A program made the translations under genes and the position numbers. 64,000 nt of DNA, taken from Pseudomonas sp. WJP1. GTDB lineage: Bacteria; Pseudomonadota; Gammaproteobacteria; Pseudomonadales; Pseudomonadaceae. This document shows positions 8,627 through 16,573 of this stretch, in pieces. Every line of letters starts with the position of its first letter. Positions within the stretch are counted from its first letter, which is position 1. A model generated the notes under the pieces. That model saw only the letters and a list, made by a program, of their open reading frames with translations. It was not told the DNA's origin and ran no database searches. Location of the stretch: contig NZ_CP110128.1 in assembly GCF_028471945.1 (NCBI RefSeq), positions 1,786,501 to 1,850,500 on the forward strand, written 5' to 3'.

Positions 8627-8688
8627 ATCGCGAGCAGGCTCACTCCTACAGAAAAACCCTTCCCTGTGGGAGCTGGCTTGCCAGCGAT
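8627..8688. repeat. REPIN downstream of the RAYT gene
   Basis: The left arm at 8627-8649 is identical in core to the upstream RAYT-flanking REPs. The right arm at 8666-8688 is of the GAGCTGGCTTGCCAGC type, so this is a mixed REPIN. Confidence 0.88.
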
Positions 8689-8705
8689 AGCCGCACCGCG
8701 GTCCA

Positions 8706-9311
8706 TCAGTCCGGCTCACACCCCTTGAGCACCAACCGGATGATGGTCTGCGCCGCCGCTTCATAATCCTCTTCATCCAGCTTGGCCTTGCCGGTGATGG
8801 CGGTGATTTGCCAGTCGAAGTCGGCGTAGGTCTGGGTCGCGGCCCAGATGCTGAACATCAGGTGATTGGGGTCGATGGGCGCAATCTGGCCACGGTCGAT
8901 CCAGGTCTGGATGCAGTCGATGTTGTGCTTGGCCTGGCCGTTGAGCTGTTCGACCAGGTCGGAACTCAGGTGCGGGGCGCCGTGCATGATTTCGCTGGCG
9001 AACACCTTGGAGGCGAAAGGCAGGTCGCGGGAGATGCGGATTTTCGAGCGGATGTAGCCGCTCAGCACTTCACTGGGCACACCCTCGGGATTGAACGGCG
9101 TCGAGGCCTGCAGGATCGGCTCGATGATGCTTTCCAGGACCTCGCGGTAGAGGTTTTCCTTGGATTTGAAGTAGTAGTAGACGTTGGGCTTGGGCAGTCC
9201 CGCCTTGGCTGCGATGTCACTGGTTTTGGTCGCAGCGAAGCCCTTGTCGGCAAATTCTTCACTGGCGGCACGCAGGATCAGTTGTTTGTTGCGCTCGCGG
9301 ATGGTGCTCAT
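8706..9311 (-). CDS. TetR-family transcriptional regulator, RutR-like
   Basis: This 201-residue regulator has an N-terminal TetR helix-turn-helix, TSDIAAKAGLPKPNVYYYFK (about residues 29-48). The C-terminal part resembles the RutR/YcdC ligand-binding domain, for example the segment SEIMHGAPHLSSDL and the ending with WAATQTYADFDWQI. RutR of E. coli senses uracil and controls pyrimidine and nitrogen metabolism. The ligand here is unknown. The start at 9309-9311 gives the typical short N-terminal arm; 13 more open codons upstream are not expected to be used. It is divergent from the DUF808 gene. Confidence 0.85.
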   Translation of the reverse strand: MSTIRERNKQLILRAASEEFADKGFAATKTSDIAAKAGLPKPNVYYYFKSKENLYREVLESIIEPILQASTPFNPEGVPSEVLSGYIRSKIRISRDLPFASKVFASEIMHGAPHLSSDLVEQLNGQAKHNIDCIQTWIDRGQIAPIDPNHLMFSIWAATQTYADFDWQITAITGKAKLDEEDYEAAAQTIIRLVLKGCEPD

Positions 9312-9445
9312 AAACCAGAGGGTTCCTTGCCTGTACTGGCGGTGGCGCATGGTATCACCGGCCTTCGGCGACGCTCAAGAATGCTCCATGCGGCGTCAGG
9401 CCGCGCTATGCTGCACGGCATTCATTCAAGAAGGAAAGCCGATTC

Positions 9446-10360
9446 ATGGCAGGAAGCAGTTTGCTCGTGCTGATCGACGACATCGCCGCCGTGCTGGACG
9501 ATGTGGCGTTGATGACCAAAATGGCCGCCAAGAAGACCGCCGGGGTACTGGGCGATGACCTGGCGCTCAACGCCCAGCAGGTCAGCGGCGTGCGTGCCGA
9601 GCGGGAAATCCCGGTAGTCTGGGCGGTCGCCAAGGGCTCTTTCGTCAACAAACTGATCCTGGTGCCGTCGGCATTGGCCATCAGCGCGTTCATCCCGTGG
9701 CTGGTTACGCCGTTGTTGATGGTGGGGGGCGCTTACCTGTGCTTCGAAGGGTTCGAGAAGCTCGCCCACAAGTTCCTGCACAGCAAGGCTGAAGACCTGG
9801 CCGAACATGCCGAACTGGTAGAGGCCGTGGCGGATCCGGCGGTCGATCTGGTGGCGTTCGAAAAGGACAAGATCAAGGGCGCGATCCGTACCGACTTCAT
9901 CCTCTCGGCGGAAATCATCGCCATCACCCTCGGCGTCGTGGCCGATTCGGCGCTGACCCAACAAGTCATCGTGCTCTCGGGCATCGCCATTGTCATGACT
10001 GTCGGCGTCTACGGGCTGGTGGCGGGCATCGTCAAACTCGATGACCTGGGCCTGTGGCTGACCCAAAAGCCGGGGCAAATAGCCAAAAGCATAGGCGGCG
10101 GCATTCTACGTGCAGCGCCATACATGATGAAAAGCCTGTCGGTGATCGGGACGGCGGCCATGTTCCTGGTCGGTGGCGGCATCCTCACCCACGGCGTGCC
10201 GGTGGTGCATCACTGGATCGAAAGTGTCAGCGCAGGGGCGGGTGGTGCCGGGTTTATCGTGCCGACGTTGCTCAATGCCGTGGCGGGGATCGTGGCGGGG
10301 GCGGTGGTGTTGGTGGGAGTGATGGCCGTCAGCAAGGTCTGGAAAGCGCTGAAAGGCTAA
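9446..10360 (+). CDS. DUF808 family membrane protein (YedI-like)
   Basis: This 304-residue protein matches the DUF808/YedI family, recognised from the opening [18 protein letters not shown], then [20 protein letters not shown] and the C-terminal hydrophobic helices. About four to six membrane segments are apparent. The family is widespread in proteobacteria and has no assigned function. It stands alone between the TetR gene (divergent) and a REPIN. Confidence 0.88.
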   Translation: MAGSSLLVLIDDIAAVLDDVALMTKMAAKKTAGVLGDDLALNAQQVSGVRAEREIPVVWAVAKGSFVNKLILVPSALAISAFIPWLVTPLLMVGGAYLCFEGFEKLAHKFLHSKAEDLAEHAELVEAVADPAVDLVAFEKDKIKGAIRTDFILSAEIIAITLGVVADSALTQQVIVLSGIAIVMTVGVYGLVAGIVKLDDLGLWLTQKPGQIAKSIGGGILRAAPYMMKSLSVIGTAAMFLVGGGILTHGVPVVHHWIESVSAGAGGAGFIVPTLLNAVAGIVAGAVVLVGVMAVSKVWKALKG

Positions 10361-10378
10361 GACCGACGCATAACAAAT

Positions 10379-10466
10379 GTAGGAGTGAGCCTGCTCGCGA
10401 TAGCGGTATTACATTCAACGCGTATGTTGACTGTTATACCGCTATCGCGAGCAGGCTCACTCCTAC
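10379..10466. repeat. REPIN with a long perfect stem (DUF808-mlaA gap)
   Basis: Both arms carry GAGTGAGCCTGCTCGC, and pairing continues outward and inward through the GATAGCGGTAT segment. This gives a perfect stem of about 30 bases around a loop of roughly 27. It lies between convergent genes and may serve both as a terminator. Confidence 0.92.
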
Positions 10467-10487
10467 AGTGTTTTATGCTCGCCGCAA

Positions 10488-11276
10488 TTACTCGGCAATC
10501 TGCAACTTGCGCGACTCGGTGTACACGTAGCGCACCTTCTCGTACTCGAACGGCGAGTTCAGCTGGCCATAACGGAAGCTGGTCTGATTGCGCTTGTCGA
10601 TGCCGCGCAGGATCCAGACTTCCGGATGGTTGGAGCTGACTTCGGCCACGTTGAGGAAGTTGATGGCGTTCTCGGCGCTGAAATCGACCACCAGCCCGCC
10701 CGTGTCACGCAGGTTGGACGGACCGAGGATCGGCAGTACGAAGTAGGCGCCGCCTGGAACACCATAGAAGCCCAGGGTCTGGCCGAAGTCTTCGTTCTGG
10801 CGCGGCAGGCCCATGGCGGTGGCCGGGTCCCACAGGCCGGCTATGCCGATGGTGGTGTTGAGCAGCAGTCGGCCGGTGATTTCCATCGAGCGCTGGCCCT
10901 TGAACTGCAACAGGCTGTTGAGCAGGTTCGGTACGTCGCCGAGGTTGTTGAAGAAATTGCTGACGCCGGTGCGCAGGAAGCTCGGCGTGATGTAGCGATA
11001 GCCGTCGACCACCGGCAGGAACACCCATTGGTCGAACCGGTAGTTGAAGTGGTAGACGCGACGGTTCCACTGCTCCAACGGGTCGTAGACGTTCAGTGCG
11101 CTGAGCGTCGAGCGTTCGAATTCGCGCTGGTCCAGGCCCGGGTTGAACTTGAGTTTGCTCAGGGGTTCCTTGAAACCGTCGCTGTCGATGACGACAGGGG
11201 CGTTGGCTTTGCTGTTGTCTGCATTGGCAATGCCTGCACTGAGTAACGCGGCGATGAGCAGGAGGTATTTAGCCAC
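10488..11276 (-). CDS. MlaA/VacJ family protein lacking a lipobox
   Basis: This 262-residue relative of MlaA (VacJ) belongs to a family that sits in the outer membrane and removes misplaced phospholipids with OmpC/F and MlaC. Family blocks are visible: NVYDPLEQWNRRVYHFNYRFDQW, NFFNNLGDVPNLLNSLLQFK and GLPRQNEDFGQTLGFYGV. The N-terminus is a signal peptide (MAKYLLLIAALLSAGIANA) with no cysteine after it, so the usual lipoprotein anchor is missing. It overlaps the preceding hydrolase gene by 8 bases and is probably co-expressed with it. A canonical lipoprotein MlaA is likely elsewhere in the genome (inference). Confidence 0.88.
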   Translation of the reverse strand: MAKYLLLIAALLSAGIANADNSKANAPVVIDSDGFKEPLSKLKFNPGLDQREFERSTLSALNVYDPLEQWNRRVYHFNYRFDQWVFLPVVDGYRYITPSFLRTGVSNFFNNLGDVPNLLNSLLQFKGQRSMEITGRLLLNTTIGIAGLWDPATAMGLPRQNEDFGQTLGFYGVPGGAYFVLPILGPSNLRDTGGLVVDFSAENAINFLNVAEVSSNHPEVWILRGIDKRNQTSFRYGQLNSPFEYEKVRYVYTESRKLQIAE

Positions 11277-12567
11277 GGAAGAACTCCAGCATGGCGTCGC
11301 TGTTGACGCGGTAGTTAAGGTTGCCGCAGTGGCCGCCCAGCGGGTAAACGGTCAGGCGATCGCCAAAGGTCTTGCGCAGGAAACCGAGGTCTCCAGGACC
11401 GAGGATCACATCGTCGGCGTTGTGCATCACGGCAATTTTCGGGCTGTCGTGCAGGTAGTCCTTCAGGGCATACAGGCTCACCTGGTCGATCAGTTGCAGC
11501 AGGCTGCCGCCGTCGGTGCGGGCGCGCCACATCGGGATCACTTGTTCGGTGATGTAGCAGTCGAAGTCGCACTGCAGCGCACGCTTGAGGTACGGCGTGA
11601 GGCTGGTGCCTTCTGTAATGGGCGTTTTCGGTGGAGTGATCAGGCCGCGACGGTTGATCAGGTCCGAAGTAAAGGCGATGTCGGCGGCGGAAAAACGGAA
11701 CGAGGTGCCGATCAGCATGGCCATCTGTTCGTTGCTCAGGTGCTGCTTGGACTGCTGGAAGTCGTAGAGCAGGGCGTCGTTGAGATCGATGTAGCCCTTC
11801 TGCTGGAAGTAACGGGTGAGTTTGTTCAGCACCAGCTCATAGAAGGTGGTGGTGTTGGTGATGCCCTTTACTTCCGTTTGTACAAGCTTGTCCAGGTTGG
11901 TGATCGAGGTGTAGAGATTGACCGGGGGATTGAGCAGCAGGACTTTCTTGAAGTTGAAGCTGCGGCGGGTTTCGTCCAGGTGCGCGACGAACGCCGCGTC
12001 CAGTGCGCCCAGGCTGTAGCCCGTCAGGTAGTAATCGGTGACCGGCAGTTTCGGGTTTTGCGCCCGCACCGCCTGCATTACCCGGTACATGTCTTCGGCG
12101 TCATCCTTGGTGATGCCGGGCGTGGCAAAGCGTGAGGCGGCGCTCATGAAATCGAAGCTGGTGGGCGACGACAATTGCACCACGTGATACCCGGCCTTGT
12201 AATAGAGCTTTTTCAGGTATTCGTTGAGGCTGCTGTCGTAGCGCGCACCGGTGCCTGCGATCAGGAAAATCAGCGGCGCGGCTTTATCCTGGGTGGCAAT
12301 GCGATAGGTGAGTTTCTTCACTGGCCAGAAGTTGTCCGGCAGTTCGAACGCACGTTCCGGGCGCAAGGTGACGCTGCGATCCGCCTGGTCGATGTCGTCA
12401 TCCAGCGGCAGCTCGGGACGCAGGTCCGGCGGCGTCGTGGCAATCGTCGCCTCAAACGGGTTGGTCAAGGGGTAGCCATAACTGGCGGCGTCGATATCGA
12501 CCGCCAGTGCGGACGCACTCAAGATAAGGCCGCCAAACAGGGCGGCGAAGCGCAAGGAACGGAGCAT
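11269..12567 (-). CDS. Exported alpha/beta-hydrolase-fold protein of the mlaA operon
   Basis: This 432-residue protein has an N-terminal signal peptide ending about residue 22 (LSASALAVD). The fold is suggested by LIFLIAGTGARYDSS (99-113) and the nucleophile elbow TGYSLGALDAAF with Ser185. Late candidates for Asp and His are HNADDVILGPGD and PLGGHCGNLNY. The likely place of action is the periplasm. The natural guess is a lipid- or ester-directed hydrolase working with the MlaA-like partner, but the substrate is unknown. The start at 12565-12567 follows AAGGGAT and removes a 42-codon open stretch upstream with no recognisable content. Confidence 0.75.
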   Translation of the reverse strand: MLRSLRFAALFGGLILSASALAVDIDAASYGYPLTNPFEATIATTPPDLRPELPLDDDIDQADRSVTLRPERAFELPDNFWPVKKLTYRIATQDKAAPLIFLIAGTGARYDSSLNEYLKKLYYKAGYHVVQLSSPTSFDFMSAASRFATPGITKDDAEDMYRVMQAVRAQNPKLPVTDYYLTGYSLGALDAAFVAHLDETRRSFNFKKVLLLNPPVNLYTSITNLDKLVQTEVKGITNTTTFYELVLNKLTRYFQQKGYIDLNDALLYDFQQSKQHLSNEQMAMLIGTSFRFSAADIAFTSDLINRRGLITPPKTPITEGTSLTPYLKRALQCDFDCYITEQVIPMWRARTDGGSLLQLIDQVSLYALKDYLHDSPKIAVMHNADDVILGPGDLGFLRKTFGDRLTVYPLGGHCGNLNYRVNSDAMLEFFRG

Positions 12568-12790
12568 GACTAGATCCCTTAGAGAAGGTGCCGAATGAAG
12601 TTCGCAGGCTATGACCATTGGATCTGCGCCAAAGTGCCACGCAACGGCACCAAACAGGCCTGAATTCCGAGTAATAGTAGCTCGACGATACACTTTGCAG
12701 TGATTGAATGACCAGTTAACAGTTGTTATTGCTTGCGTCGAGCTGCCGGGCGATTAAGCTGACCGCCGTTTTCGTGTATTGGAGTGCTCC

Positions 12791-13159
12791 ATGTCTCGCC
12801 GTCTGCCCGTGATTCTGCTGCTTGTCCTGCTGCCCCTCTGGCTGGCCGCCAGTTATGGCGCGCGTTATGGCTTCATGGAAGACGCGCAGTGGGTTGGCAT
12901 CTGCGTGGATGAGGCAAGCCGCTGGGAATGCCAGGTGCGTTCGAACCTGGGCCTGATGATTCATTTCCAGGTATTGGGCTGGGGTGCGTTGGCTGCCGCG
13001 GTGATCGGCTTTGTATTGCCCGGGCGGGCAGGGTGGTGGTTGGCGGTACTGGCGCTGGCGCTGGGGTTTCCGGCGCTGGCGCTTTACAACACGACGATGG
13101 CGGTGTTTGCGGTGGTGATTGCGGGGTTGCGGTTGGTCAGGGCCTCCCGTAGCGCCTGA
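12791..13159 (+). CDS. Small inner-membrane protein of unknown function
   Basis: This 122-residue protein is not a family I recognise with certainty. A hydrophobic N-terminal segment (residues 5-21) is followed by a polar, probably periplasmic loop with two cysteines (ICVDEASRWECQV). Two or three further membrane segments lie from about 57 to 118. The ATG at 12791 is placed 6 bases after GGAG. The gene is alone, divergent from the hydrolase gene, and is followed by a REPIN. Confidence 0.75.
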   Translation: MSRRLPVILLLVLLPLWLAASYGARYGFMEDAQWVGICVDEASRWECQVRSNLGLMIHFQVLGWGALAAAVIGFVLPGRAGWWLAVLALALGFPALALYNTTMAVFAVVIAGLRLVRASRSA

Positions 13160-13168
13160 TAGATAGCC

Positions 13169-13262
13169 TTCGCGAGCAGGCTCGCTCCCACAGTAGATCT
13201 TCGGTGAGCACAGATTTTATCTACGCTGAAGATCAACCTGTGGGAGCGAGCCTGCTCGCGAA
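13169..13262. repeat. REPIN between convergent genes
   Basis: Arms at 13169-13191 and 13240-13262 have core GAGCGAGCCTGCTCGC. The loop contains an extra inverted pair, GATCTTC and GAAGATC, that can extend the structure. Confidence 0.9.
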
Positions 13263-13285
13263 GAGGCCGGATGCCGTGCCACAAA

Positions 13286-14839
13286 TCAGCCCTTGCGAAC
13301 CCGCAAGCTGCGCCACAACGCTGCCACCACCAGCACACTCACCAGCGCCCAACCCCAGGCCTGCTGGTTGTACAAGCCTTCCCGATACAGCTGCGGCGCG
13401 ATGCCGGCACCGATGATAAAGGTCAGCAAGGCGATCTCCCGGCGCGGCACGCTCACCGGGCGGCACAGATAAACCAGCGCTGGCAGGATGAAGGCGACGC
13501 TCGGGAAGCTGCGATAACGCGGATCGAACACCAGTTCCAGCATCGTCACCGCCGCGGCAAATCCGGCCACCGCCAGTATCCAGCCAGCCCGACGTTCCAG
13601 CGCATTGAACGCCCAGCCACGCCAGCCGGTGCGAGGGCTCAGCGTCAACGCGGCATGGGCCAGCACCAGCACATTCAGCGCGGTCAGCACCGCAACCCAT
13701 AGCCATTCACTGGCAAAGCGCGTGGTGACCCGAGCCAGATCGCCCCAGGCGCCTATCGAACAGGCCGCCAGTGCGCCGAGCAGAGGCAGGATCAGCGCAG
13801 AGCGCGTGTTGTTTACTCGTCCGCCGAGAATCAGCGTGCCAAGGAAGATGAACCCACCCACCACCAGCCACTGCGACCAATACGGCACGTTGCTTACCGG
13901 CCCTGCGAGTACGCCCTTGTCCTGGCGATCGGCATCGAACAGCCCCCAATAACCGCCGACAGCCCCCTCGCTGGCTCGTTTCCACGGCTGGTCGAATGCT
14001 TCGATGAGGTTATAGTGCCAATCATGCTGCTCGGCCATGGCGACAAAACCACGAATGAACCTGGCTTCGTTGACCCGGCTCGGCAAGGCGGTTTCACGCT
14101 GGCGGCCTTCGCTCGGCCAGCCGGTCTCGCCAATCAACACGTCCTTGGGCGCGAACTTGTTGCCGAACACCTGGCGTACTTGCGCCACATGTTGCAGTGC
14201 AGCATCGATGTTCGACGGGTCATCTTCCCAATACGGCAGCAAGTGGATGGTCAGGAAGTCCACGGCCGGTGCGATCTCCGGGTGCTTGAGCCAGAACTCC
14301 CACACATCGGCATAGGTAACGGGTTGCTTGACCTGGCTTTTGACCTTGTTGATCAGCTTCACCAGCTGGGCGCCGGTGACTTCCTTGCGCAGCAGGGTTT
14401 CGTTGCCGACGATCACCGCGCTGACCACGTCCGCGTTGGCGTTGGCCGAGGCGATCAGCAGGTTGACTTCCTTTTCGGTGTCCACCGGGTTGCTGTTGAT
14501 CCAGGCGCCGATCATCATTTTCAGCCCGTGCTTGCGTGCTAGATCCGGCAGGGCCTCGAGCCCGGTCATCGAGTAGGTTCGAATGCATTCGAAGCGGGTT
14601 GCCAGCAGCGCGAGGTCGGCATCCATGCGCTCGGGACGCAGGTTGAATGGCACGTCGAACGGCGATTGGTCCTTGTCGAACGGGGTGTAGGAGGCGCATT
14701 GCAACTTGTGCGTCGCGCTGGCAACGTCCGGCAGGATCACCGGTTTGCCGAGGCCGTACCAGAAGCCGCCCAGGGCAAACAGCCCCAGCAGGCAAGCGAA
14801 TAGATAAGCAAAAAAAGGAAAGCGCGATGTCGCAGGCAT
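13286..14839 (-). CDS. Membrane-anchored GH17 family beta-1,3-glucanase/glucanosyltransferase
   Basis: This 517-residue protein has one N-terminal membrane helix (about 8-30), a glycoside hydrolase family 17 domain (about 45-300) and a multi-helix C-terminal membrane region (about 315-510). The catalytic glutamates are visible: the acid/base Glu147 in VGNETLL and the nucleophile Glu238 in IGETGWPSEG. Bacterial GH17 proteins of Pseudomonas are reported as glucan transferases that remodel cyclic or linear beta-1,3-glucans made by NdvB-type synthases. No glycosyltransferase 2 domain is present here, so it must act on glucan made elsewhere. Action in the periplasm is inferred. The start is chosen just before the first helix. 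The frame stays open 41 codons upstream. Confidence 0.82.
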   Translation of the reverse strand: MPATSRFPFFAYLFACLLGLFALGGFWYGLGKPVILPDVASATHKLQCASYTPFDKDQSPFDVPFNLRPERMDADLALLATRFECIRTYSMTGLEALPDLARKHGLKMMIGAWINSNPVDTEKEVNLLIASANANADVVSAVIVGNETLLRKEVTGAQLVKLINKVKSQVKQPVTYADVWEFWLKHPEIAPAVDFLTIHLLPYWEDDPSNIDAALQHVAQVRQVFGNKFAPKDVLIGETGWPSEGRQRETALPSRVNEARFIRGFVAMAEQHDWHYNLIEAFDQPWKRASEGAVGGYWGLFDADRQDKGVLAGPVSNVPYWSQWLVVGGFIFLGTLILGGRVNNTRSALILPLLGALAACSIGAWGDLARVTTRFASEWLWVAVLTALNVLVLAHAALTLSPRTGWRGWAFNALERRAGWILAVAGFAAAVTMLELVFDPRYRSFPSVAFILPALVYLCRPVSVPRREIALLTFIIGAGIAPQLYREGLYNQQAWGWALVSVLVVAALWRSLRVRKG

Positions 14840-15169
14840 GGTCGGGCCGTCTGGGAGCAAAGCGGCGCATGTTACCTGCATTTGTTGCGCGCTTGGTGGC
14901 CTGCATGATTTTGACATGCAAAGTTCGGGCGGATTGGCCGGTGAGTTTGACGCGCTCGACATTAATGGCTTTCTGATGTCGTTTCTCGCTGCCTTGAGGT
15001 CGCTGGCAGAGCAGGTCGCCGATAGCGTCAGGTTGATGATCGCTAGTGTCAGTACTCCACTGACGTTCGAACGAGTTTGCGGTGGGGCGTGATGGGGGCG
15101 CTGTGCACTATAACTATACGTTGACGCGACTCGGCATCCGTCGAGCGCAGCACTTTCGGGGAAGTAACG
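14840..15169. other. Gene-free divergent promoter region (GH17 gene and betX)
   Basis: I see no credible gene, REP or palindrome in these 330 bases. They must hold the promoters for both flanking genes, but I could not assign hexamers with confidence. Confidence 0.5.
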
Positions 15170-16021
15170 ATGAAGATGCGACGACTTTTAGGCGCAGGTG
15201 CCGCTCTGGTGCTTGCGATGGGCTCCACATTCGCCAATGCCGAGAACAAGACCCTGAGCATCGGTTACGTTGACGGCTGGTCCGACAGCGTTGCGACCAC
15301 CCACGTGGCCGCTGAAGTGATCAAGCAGAAGTTGAATTATGATGTGAAGCTGCAAGCCGTCGCCACCGGGATCATGTGGCAGGGCGTGGCCACCGGCAAA
15401 CTCGACGCCATGCTGTCGGCCTGGCTACCGGTGACCCATGGCGATTACTGGGCCAAGAACAAGGACCAGGTCGTCGACTACGGCCCGAACTTCAAGGACG
15501 CGAAAATCGGCCTGATCGTGCCGGAGTACGTCAAGGCCAAGTCCCTTGAAGACCTGAAAACCGATGACAGCTTCAAGAAACGCATCGTCGGCATCGACGC
15601 CGGTTCAGGCGTGATGCTCAAGACCGAGCAGGCAATCAAGGACTACGACCTGACCGGCTATCAACTCAAGGCCAGTTCCGGCGCTGGCATGATCGCCGAG
15701 CTGACCCGTGCCGAGAAGAAAAACGAATCCATTGCCGTCACCGGTTGGGTGCCGCACTGGATGTTCGCCAAGTGGAAACTGCGTTTCCTGGAAGACCCGA
15801 AAGGCGTGTATGGCGCGGCTGAAACCGTGAACAGCATCGGCAGCAAAGAGCTTGCGACCAAGGCACCGGAAGTGGCCAAGTTCCTGAAGAACTTCCAGTG
15901 GGCTTCGAAAGACGAAATCGGCGAAGTCATGCTGGCCATCCAGGAAGGCGCCAAGCCTGAAGCGGCGGCCAAGGATTGGGTAGCCAAGCACCCGGAGCGC
16001 GTTGCTGACTGGATCAAATAA
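15170..16021 (+). CDS. betX: Glycine betaine ABC transporter substrate-binding protein (BetX-like)
   Basis: This 283-residue periplasmic binding protein of the OpuAC/ProX type has a Sec signal peptide (cleavage after FANA, about residue 24). Family segments are IGYVDGWSDSVATTHVAAEV, MLSAWLPVTHGDYW and VTGWVPHWMF. Aromatic residues in these loops normally cage the quaternary ammonium group. In P. aeruginosa the homologue BetX serves an ABC core transporter encoded elsewhere and prefers betaine. It lies beside the same yjcH-actP pair there, and this synteny supports the name. No permease or ATPase gene is adjacent, which fits an orphan binding protein. Confidence 0.85.
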   Translation: MKMRRLLGAGAALVLAMGSTFANAENKTLSIGYVDGWSDSVATTHVAAEVIKQKLNYDVKLQAVATGIMWQGVATGKLDAMLSAWLPVTHGDYWAKNKDQVVDYGPNFKDAKIGLIVPEYVKAKSLEDLKTDDSFKKRIVGIDAGSGVMLKTEQAIKDYDLTGYQLKASSGAGMIAELTRAEKKNESIAVTGWVPHWMFAKWKLRFLEDPKGVYGAAETVNSIGSKELATKAPEVAKFLKNFQWASKDEIGEVMLAIQEGAKPEAAAKDWVAKHPERVADWIK

Positions 16022-16041
16022 CAGGCATCTCGCTGCACCCT

Positions 16042-16129
16042 GTAGGAGCGAGCTTGCTCGCGAAGGGGCCATGACATTCAACATCATTGTTGTCTGTTAC
16101 GCCGCCTTCGCGAGCAAGCTCGCTCCTAC
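16042..16129. repeat. REPIN between betX and yjcH
   Basis: Arms at 16042-16064 and 16107-16129 have core GAGCGAGCTTGCTCGC. They are separated by a 42-base loop. Confidence 0.9.
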
Positions 16130-16254
16130 ACTTGTTTCAGGTGTGCTGGAAATTGGCAAATACGTCACATGGCTCTAAGACTAAGGTCGTCTGGAACCCG
16201 GCTCGCAGCCGCATAGAGTGGATACCGTTCCAACTAAATCTGTGCTGCGAGGAT

Positions 16255-16262
16255 AAAAACAA
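16255..16262 (+). promoter_or_regulatory. Candidate Hfq/Crc (CA-motif) site at the yjcH start
   Basis: AAAAACAA fits the AAnAAnAA pattern bound by Hfq with Crc. It lies between the GAGGA ribosome site and the ATG. Acetate uptake genes are known targets of catabolite repression in Pseudomonas, so translation control here is plausible but untested. Confidence 0.4.
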
Positions 16263-16573
16263 TGAACGACAGCATTTACCTCTCGATTCAAAACAGCCCG
16301 CGTTTCAAGGAGCTGGTTAGCAAGAGGGAACGATTCGCCTGGATTCTTTCGGCGGTCATGCTAGGGCTTTACTCCGGATTCATCCTTCTGATTGCCTACG
16401 GGCCGCAGGTGCTGGGGGCGAAAATCAACCCCGAGTCCTCGATTACCTGGGGCATACCGATCGGTGTCGGGCTGATTGTTTCGGCCTTCATCCTGACCGG
16501 TATCTACGTGCGACGCGCCAACGGCGAATTCGACGACCTGAACAATGCGATTCTCAAGGAGGCTCAGCAATGA
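16262..16573 (+). CDS. yjcH: DUF485 membrane protein YjcH
   Basis: This 103-residue protein has two membrane segments (about 28-50 and 62-84) and the DUF485 opening [20 protein letters not shown]. It is the usual partner of acetate permease genes, with which it is co-transcribed. Its role is unknown and a chaperone or stabiliser of the permease has been suggested. Its stop overlaps the actP start by 4 bases (ATGA). Confidence 0.92.
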   Translation: MNDSIYLSIQNSPRFKELVSKRERFAWILSAVMLGLYSGFILLIAYGPQVLGAKINPESSITWGIPIGVGLIVSAFILTGIYVRRANGEFDDLNNAILKEAQQ

